Positions 31,728-34,680 of a stretch of 34,680 bases of DNA are shown here, in pieces. Position 1 is the stretch's first letter. Each line of letters starts with the position of its first letter. The stretch is from an uncultured Bacteroides sp. (GTDB lineage: Bacteria; Bacteroidota; Bacteroidia; Bacteroidales; Bacteroidaceae). Both the position numbers and the translations under genes were made by a program. The stretch covers positions 1-34,680 of the forward strand of contig UQVZ01000036.1 of NCBI GenBank assembly GCA_900544675.1, written 5' to 3'. The notes under the pieces were generated by a model. The model saw nothing but the letters and a program-made list of their open reading frames with translations. It ran no database searches and was not told the origin of the DNA.

Positions 31728-31863
31728 TTTTCACCACAGAGATTTATTAAATGAAGAATTAAGAATGAAGAATGAAGAATAATAATAACATACGTAAAAA
31801 CTCTTCATCCTTAATTCTTCATTCTTAATTCTTCAAATCTGTGTAATCTGTGGTGAAAAAACA
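31728..31863. repeat. Nested inverted repeats with dispersed repeat arms
   Basis: Outer arms TTTTCACCACAGAGATTT (31727-31744) and AAATCTGTGTAATCTGTGGTGAAAA (31835-31859) are copies of the repeat at 731-813. Inside is a perfect 21-base stem, GAAGAATTAAGAATGAAGAAT (31753-31773), pairing with its complement at 31814-31834. The element ends the peptidase gene and precedes the sigma gene. Confidence 0.8.
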
Positions 31864-31868
31864 GCCGT

Positions 31869-34019
31869 TTACTCTTTGTCTTGCTTCAAGGGAGCAGGAG
31901 TGTCCAAGCCTCGCTTTTCGAGCAACCACTTGATATCGGGAGCCTTGCCACGGAAATTGATGTACATATCCATCGCGTCATCAATGCCGCCCGGAGTGAG
32001 CACATACTTACGGAACTTGCCTGCCACTTCGGGGTCGAACAGATTTCCGCTCTCGACGTAAGCACCAAAGGCGTCACAATCCAATACCTCTGCCCAGATA
32101 TAGCTGTAATATCCAGCCGTATAGCCTCCACCCATCGTATGATTGAAATAGGTAGTGCGATAGCGCGAAGGAATCTGTTCGGGCAAACCGCGCTTGCCTA
32201 ATACTTCAGCTTCGAACTTCATTACATCCATATCGGCAGGTACCGACTTCAAGGTGTGGAAATCCATGTCGAGCAACGAGGCGGCAAGGTATTCTACCGT
32301 GGCAAAACCTTGTCCGTACTTGCTGCTCTTGTCGTATTTCTCCACCAGTTCGGTCGGGATGGTCTCTCCGGTCTGGTAATGTTTCGCATACACCTTCAGC
32401 ATTTCGGGCTCGAACGTGAAATGTTCGTCTATCTGAGAAGGAAGCTCCACAAAATCGCGCGGCACACCGCTCACGCCTGCATAATGCACATCGCGGAAAA
32501 GGCTGTGCAATCCGTGTCCGAACTCATGGAAAAGCGTGGTGGCTTCATCGGGACTCAGCAGGGCGGGTTCGCCTGCCGAAGGCTTGGTAAAATTGCAAAC
32601 GATGGTCACAACAGGCACCACCTTGTTCCCATTCTCGTCATACGACTGGGGACGATAGCTTCCGCACCACGCGCCGCCACGCTTGCTGGCACGCGGGAAG
32701 AAGTCGAAATACAGGATGCCCAACGGCTTTCCGTCCTTGTCGATACACTCGAACACCTGTGCTTCGGGATGAGGTTTCGGCATGTATTCTAACGGACGGA
32801 AGGTGACGCCATACAAGCGTTTTGCCATATAGAAAGCTCCTTCGCGCACGTGGTTCAACTCCAGATACGGACGGATTTCGTTTTCGTCCATATCGTATTT
32901 GTGCTTCTTCGCTTTCTCGAAATAATAACGCCAGTCCCAGCCTTCGGGTTCGAAGTCCTTGCCTTCACGTTTGATTTCCGCTTTGATGTCCGCCAGCTCC
33001 TCGTTCGCTTTGGCAAGGGCAGGCGTCCAAAGCTTGTCGAGCAAGTCGTAGACATTCTTTTCATTCTTCGCCATCCGGTCTTCCAATGCCATCGAAGCAT
33101 AATCTTCATACCCCATCAGCTTGGCTTTCTCCAAGCGGGCGGTTATCAGTTCGCGCACCACTTCCTTATTATCGGCATCGTTCCCGTTGTTTCCCCGGTT
33201 GATGTATGCCTTGTAGATGCGCTCGCGCAGGTCGCGGTTGTCGGCATATTGCAGGAAAGGCATCACACTGGGATTCTGCAAGGTGAACACCCACTTGCCT
33301 TCCTCTCCCATGCTCTTGGCAATTTCGGCGGCTTGGGCTATCAGACCGGCAGGCAAACCGCTCAGGTCTTTCTCGTCCGAAATGACCAGCTTGAAGGCAT
33401 TGGTCTCCTTCAGCATATTCTGCCCGAAAGTAAGCTGGAGCATCGATATTTTCTCGTTCAATTCCCGAAGCTTCTGCTGGTCGGCATCGCTCAGGTTGGC
33501 TCCGCTCCGCACGAAATCTTTATAGGTATTCTCCAGCAGTTTCGTCTGTTCCTTGTCCAGATTGAATTTCGCACGGTTGTCATATACTTCCTTCACGCGC
33601 TGGAACAACCTTTTGTTCAGCGAAATATCATCGTTATGGGCAGAGAGCAACGGAGCCATCTCCTGGCTCAACGCCTGCATCTCGGCATTGGTATTGCAAC
33701 TGTTCTGTCCGCCGAACACCATCTGTACCCGGCGCAACATGGCTCCGCTCCGGTCGAGTGCCACAATGGTATTCTCGAAATCAGGCATCGAGCGTTGGTT
33801 GACTATCGCATCGATTTCCTGTTTCTGTTCTTCCATCCCTTTCAAAAAACCTTCCCGATAATCTTCGATGGTAATCTGCTCGAAAGGCGGAACCCCGTAT
33901 GGGGTGTTAAACTCACTCAAGAACGGATTGACATGCCCTTCCGTCCCCTGTCCGTAAGCCGCAAAAGATGTAACCAGACAAGCGGCAAAGACCAATTTCT
34001 TACATAAACCTATTTTCAT
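31869..34019 (-). CDS. dcp: Secreted M3-family peptidyl-dipeptidase
   Basis: A 716-residue zinc metallopeptidase of family M3 (Dcp/oligopeptidase A type), which releases C-terminal dipeptides from peptides. The zinc motif is HEFGHGLHSLF (HExxH), with the third ligand Glu downstream in the ELPSQIDEHF region, and AGYYSYIWAEVLDCDAFGAY near the C-terminus forms the substrate channel. A Sec signal (MKIGLCKKLVFAACLVTSFAAYGQ) places it in the periplasm, common in Bacteroides. I chose ATG 34019; a Met four codons earlier (34031) adds a charged extension. The gene is well conserved and host-like in composition, ending at a repeat element. Confidence 0.93.
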   Translation of the reverse strand: MKIGLCKKLVFAACLVTSFAAYGQGTEGHVNPFLSEFNTPYGVPPFEQITIEDYREGFLKGMEEQKQEIDAIVNQRSMPDFENTIVALDRSGAMLRRVQMVFGGQNSCNTNAEMQALSQEMAPLLSAHNDDISLNKRLFQRVKEVYDNRAKFNLDKEQTKLLENTYKDFVRSGANLSDADQQKLRELNEKISMLQLTFGQNMLKETNAFKLVISDEKDLSGLPAGLIAQAAEIAKSMGEEGKWVFTLQNPSVMPFLQYADNRDLRERIYKAYINRGNNGNDADNKEVVRELITARLEKAKLMGYEDYASMALEDRMAKNEKNVYDLLDKLWTPALAKANEELADIKAEIKREGKDFEPEGWDWRYYFEKAKKHKYDMDENEIRPYLELNHVREGAFYMAKRLYGVTFRPLEYMPKPHPEAQVFECIDKDGKPLGILYFDFFPRASKRGGAWCGSYRPQSYDENGNKVVPVVTIVCNFTKPSAGEPALLSPDEATTLFHEFGHGLHSLFRDVHYAGVSGVPRDFVELPSQIDEHFTFEPEMLKVYAKHYQTGETIPTELVEKYDKSSKYGQGFATVEYLAASLLDMDFHTLKSVPADMDVMKFEAEVLGKRGLPEQIPSRYRTTYFNHTMGGGYTAGYYSYIWAEVLDCDAFGAYVESGNLFDPEVAGKFRKYVLTPGGIDDAMDMYINFRGKAPDIKWLLEKRGLDTPAPLKQDKE

Positions 34020-34126
34020 TTCTCTCTGCAATTAGTTATAATTCTGTCCGCTAATTTACGGAAAATTTCAGGAACAGGAAACAAATCAGCTCATTTTGGT
34101 TAACACAGGACTTTACATGAATAGGA

Positions 34127-34134
34127 CAAAGTTA
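34127..34134 (-). promoter_or_regulatory. -7 box for the peptidase gene
   Basis: Reverse strand TAACTTTG matches TAnnTTTG, about 108 bases before ATG 34019. A TTTA about 21 bases upstream is a possible -33 element. Confidence 0.4.
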
Positions 34135-34166
34135 TTTTATCACCACACGGAGTTATAAAAAGCCTT

Positions 34167-34174
34167 TATATTTG
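34167..34174 (+). promoter_or_regulatory. Possible -7 box for the RHH antitoxin gene
   Basis: TATATTTG matches TAnnTTTG, 49 bases before ATG 34224. No -33 box is recognised in this AT-rich stretch. Confidence 0.35.
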
Positions 34175-34223
34175 GATTTTACAATGTAATGTATTTCTTT
34201 TGTGATATAATATATACCAGAAA

Positions 34224-34469
34224 ATGGGAACAGTAATAAGAAAACAAATCTCTTTTCGTTTGCGTGAGGACTTGTTAAAGGTCTTGCAGGAAGAAGCGAG
34301 AAAAGCCAACAGAAGCTTAAACAACTTTGTTGAAAGCATACTGATGGACGCAATGTATTCAGAGCCGAATGAGGAAACCATTGCAGCCATAAACGAAGCA
34401 CGAACAGGCAAATTTGCTGGTAAAATAGATACAAGCAGCATGGGAACCTTTATAAAGTCCTGTGAATAA
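34224..34469 (+). CDS. RHH-type antitoxin of a YafQ-like toxin-antitoxin pair
   Basis: An 81-residue protein. The first half, RKQISFRLREDLLKVLQEEARKANRSLNNFVESILMDAMY, has the beta strand (KQISFRL) and two helices of ribbon-helix-helix DNA-binding proteins. The second half (EPNEETIAAINEARTGKF, then DTSSMGTFIKSCE) is the toxin-binding tail of a family common in Bacteroides, where it is followed directly by a YafQ/RelE-type mRNA-cleaving toxin. Here the following gene is broken (34472 onward), so this is an antitoxin without an active partner in the window. It should autoregulate or act as an anti-toxin for related toxins elsewhere. Confidence 0.78.
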   Translation: MGTVIRKQISFRLREDLLKVLQEEARKANRSLNNFVESILMDAMYSEPNEETIAAINEARTGKFAGKIDTSSMGTFIKSCE

Positions 34470-34471
34470 TA

Positions 34472-34626
34472 ATGAAAACACGGAGTTACTCAACACCATA
34501 AAAAAGGACTTCAAAAAGTATCGGAACAATTCGAAAAGTTATTGGAAATCTTTCGGATGCTGGAGAACGAATCATCGGATATTGCCGAAAGAGAAGCAAT
34601 ATCGTACACAACGATGCTAAAAAAAG
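34472..34626 (+). pseudogene. Degenerate YafQ/RelE-like toxin gene
   Basis: ATG at 34472 follows the antitoxin stop by two bases, the usual position of the toxin, but the frame stops after MKTRSYSTP. Continuing in the next frame gives IKKDFKKYRNNSK (34498 onward), the basic N-terminal part typical of YafQ-type toxins, and a second shift gives KLLEIFRMLENESSDI, then YTTMLKK (ending about 34626). Two separate single-base losses explain both shifts. The usual last 40 or so residues with the catalytic His are absent, replaced by a hairpin. The call rests on remembered family pattern and order, not a search. Confidence 0.5.
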
Positions 34627-34658
34627 TCCTCCGAAGCATACACTCCAGAGGACTTTTT
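34621..34658. terminator. Rho-independent terminator at the right end
   Basis: AAAAAGTCCTC at 34621-34631 pairs perfectly with GAGGACTTTTT at 34648-34658. The U-run ends the antitoxin transcript. The remaining 22 bases hold nothing recognisable. Confidence 0.8.
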
Positions 34659-34680
34659 ACGACACACATATTTCAGTTTA

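Noticed and set aside
32850..34007. Long antisense frame opposite the M3 peptidase (385 codons)
   Set aside because: Same reason: the sense strand encodes a complete peptidase with signal peptide and HExxH motif.

Overview
The window comes from the chromosome of a gut Bacteroidota, most likely Bacteroides or Phocaeicola. The evidence is a SusC/SusD pair with glycoside hydrolases, an STN-domain TonB receptor with a FecR anti-sigma factor, a propeller-type membrane regulator, and upstream regions carrying the Bacteroidetes -7 box TAnnTTTG rather than sigma70 boxes. No tRNA, rRNA, CRISPR array or transposase was found.

Layout. 1-720 is the 3' end of metG. 828-10464 is a glycan-assembly region: a Wzx-like flippase, a GT-B-like protein, three GT-A glycosyltransferases, a Nudix hydrolase, a fucosyltransferase-like gene and two more glycosyltransferases. 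It is interrupted at 3296-3859 by an AT-rich secreted-protein gene, which appears to have replaced the body of another operon gene whose 3' end survives at 3943-4107. No Wzy polymerase or priming transferase is present, which suits a short flipped oligosaccharide such as the general protein O-glycan. 10637-13129 is a YfhO-like membrane protein, divergent from mtnN-luxS (13276-14464; methyl cycle and AI-2 synthesis).

14558-23445, read leftward, is an AT-rich polysaccharide utilisation core: fecR, susC, susD, GH115. Divergent from fecR is a three-gene hipB-hipS-hipT-like kinase toxin module (23680-25161), preceded by three evenly spaced 20-bp operator-like palindromes. Composition returns to about 50% GC with a GH31 enzyme (25276-27756), a propeller regulator that lacks both the ATPase and receiver domains of a hybrid two-component protein (27873-30734), a remarkable 22-bp periodic array of GTTTCA/TGAAAC half-sites (30959-31052), an ECF sigma factor (31106-31672) and a secreted M3 peptidase (31869-34019). 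The right end holds an RHH antitoxin whose YafQ-like toxin partner seems frameshifted and truncated.

How it fits together. FecR and the STN-type SusC imply control by an ECF sigma factor, but none adjoins fecR; hipBST lies where it would be expected. The only ECF sigma gene in the window is about 7.7 kb away and has host-like composition, so its pairing with this FecR is uncertain. GH115 with SusCD points to a glucuronic-acid-decorated plant glycan such as glucuronoxylan or arabinogalactan; GH31 may remove alpha-xylosyl units. The best candidates for undescribed biology are the hipBST module with its operators, the short propeller-AraC regulator with the 22-bp array upstream, and the remnant genes in the glycan locus.
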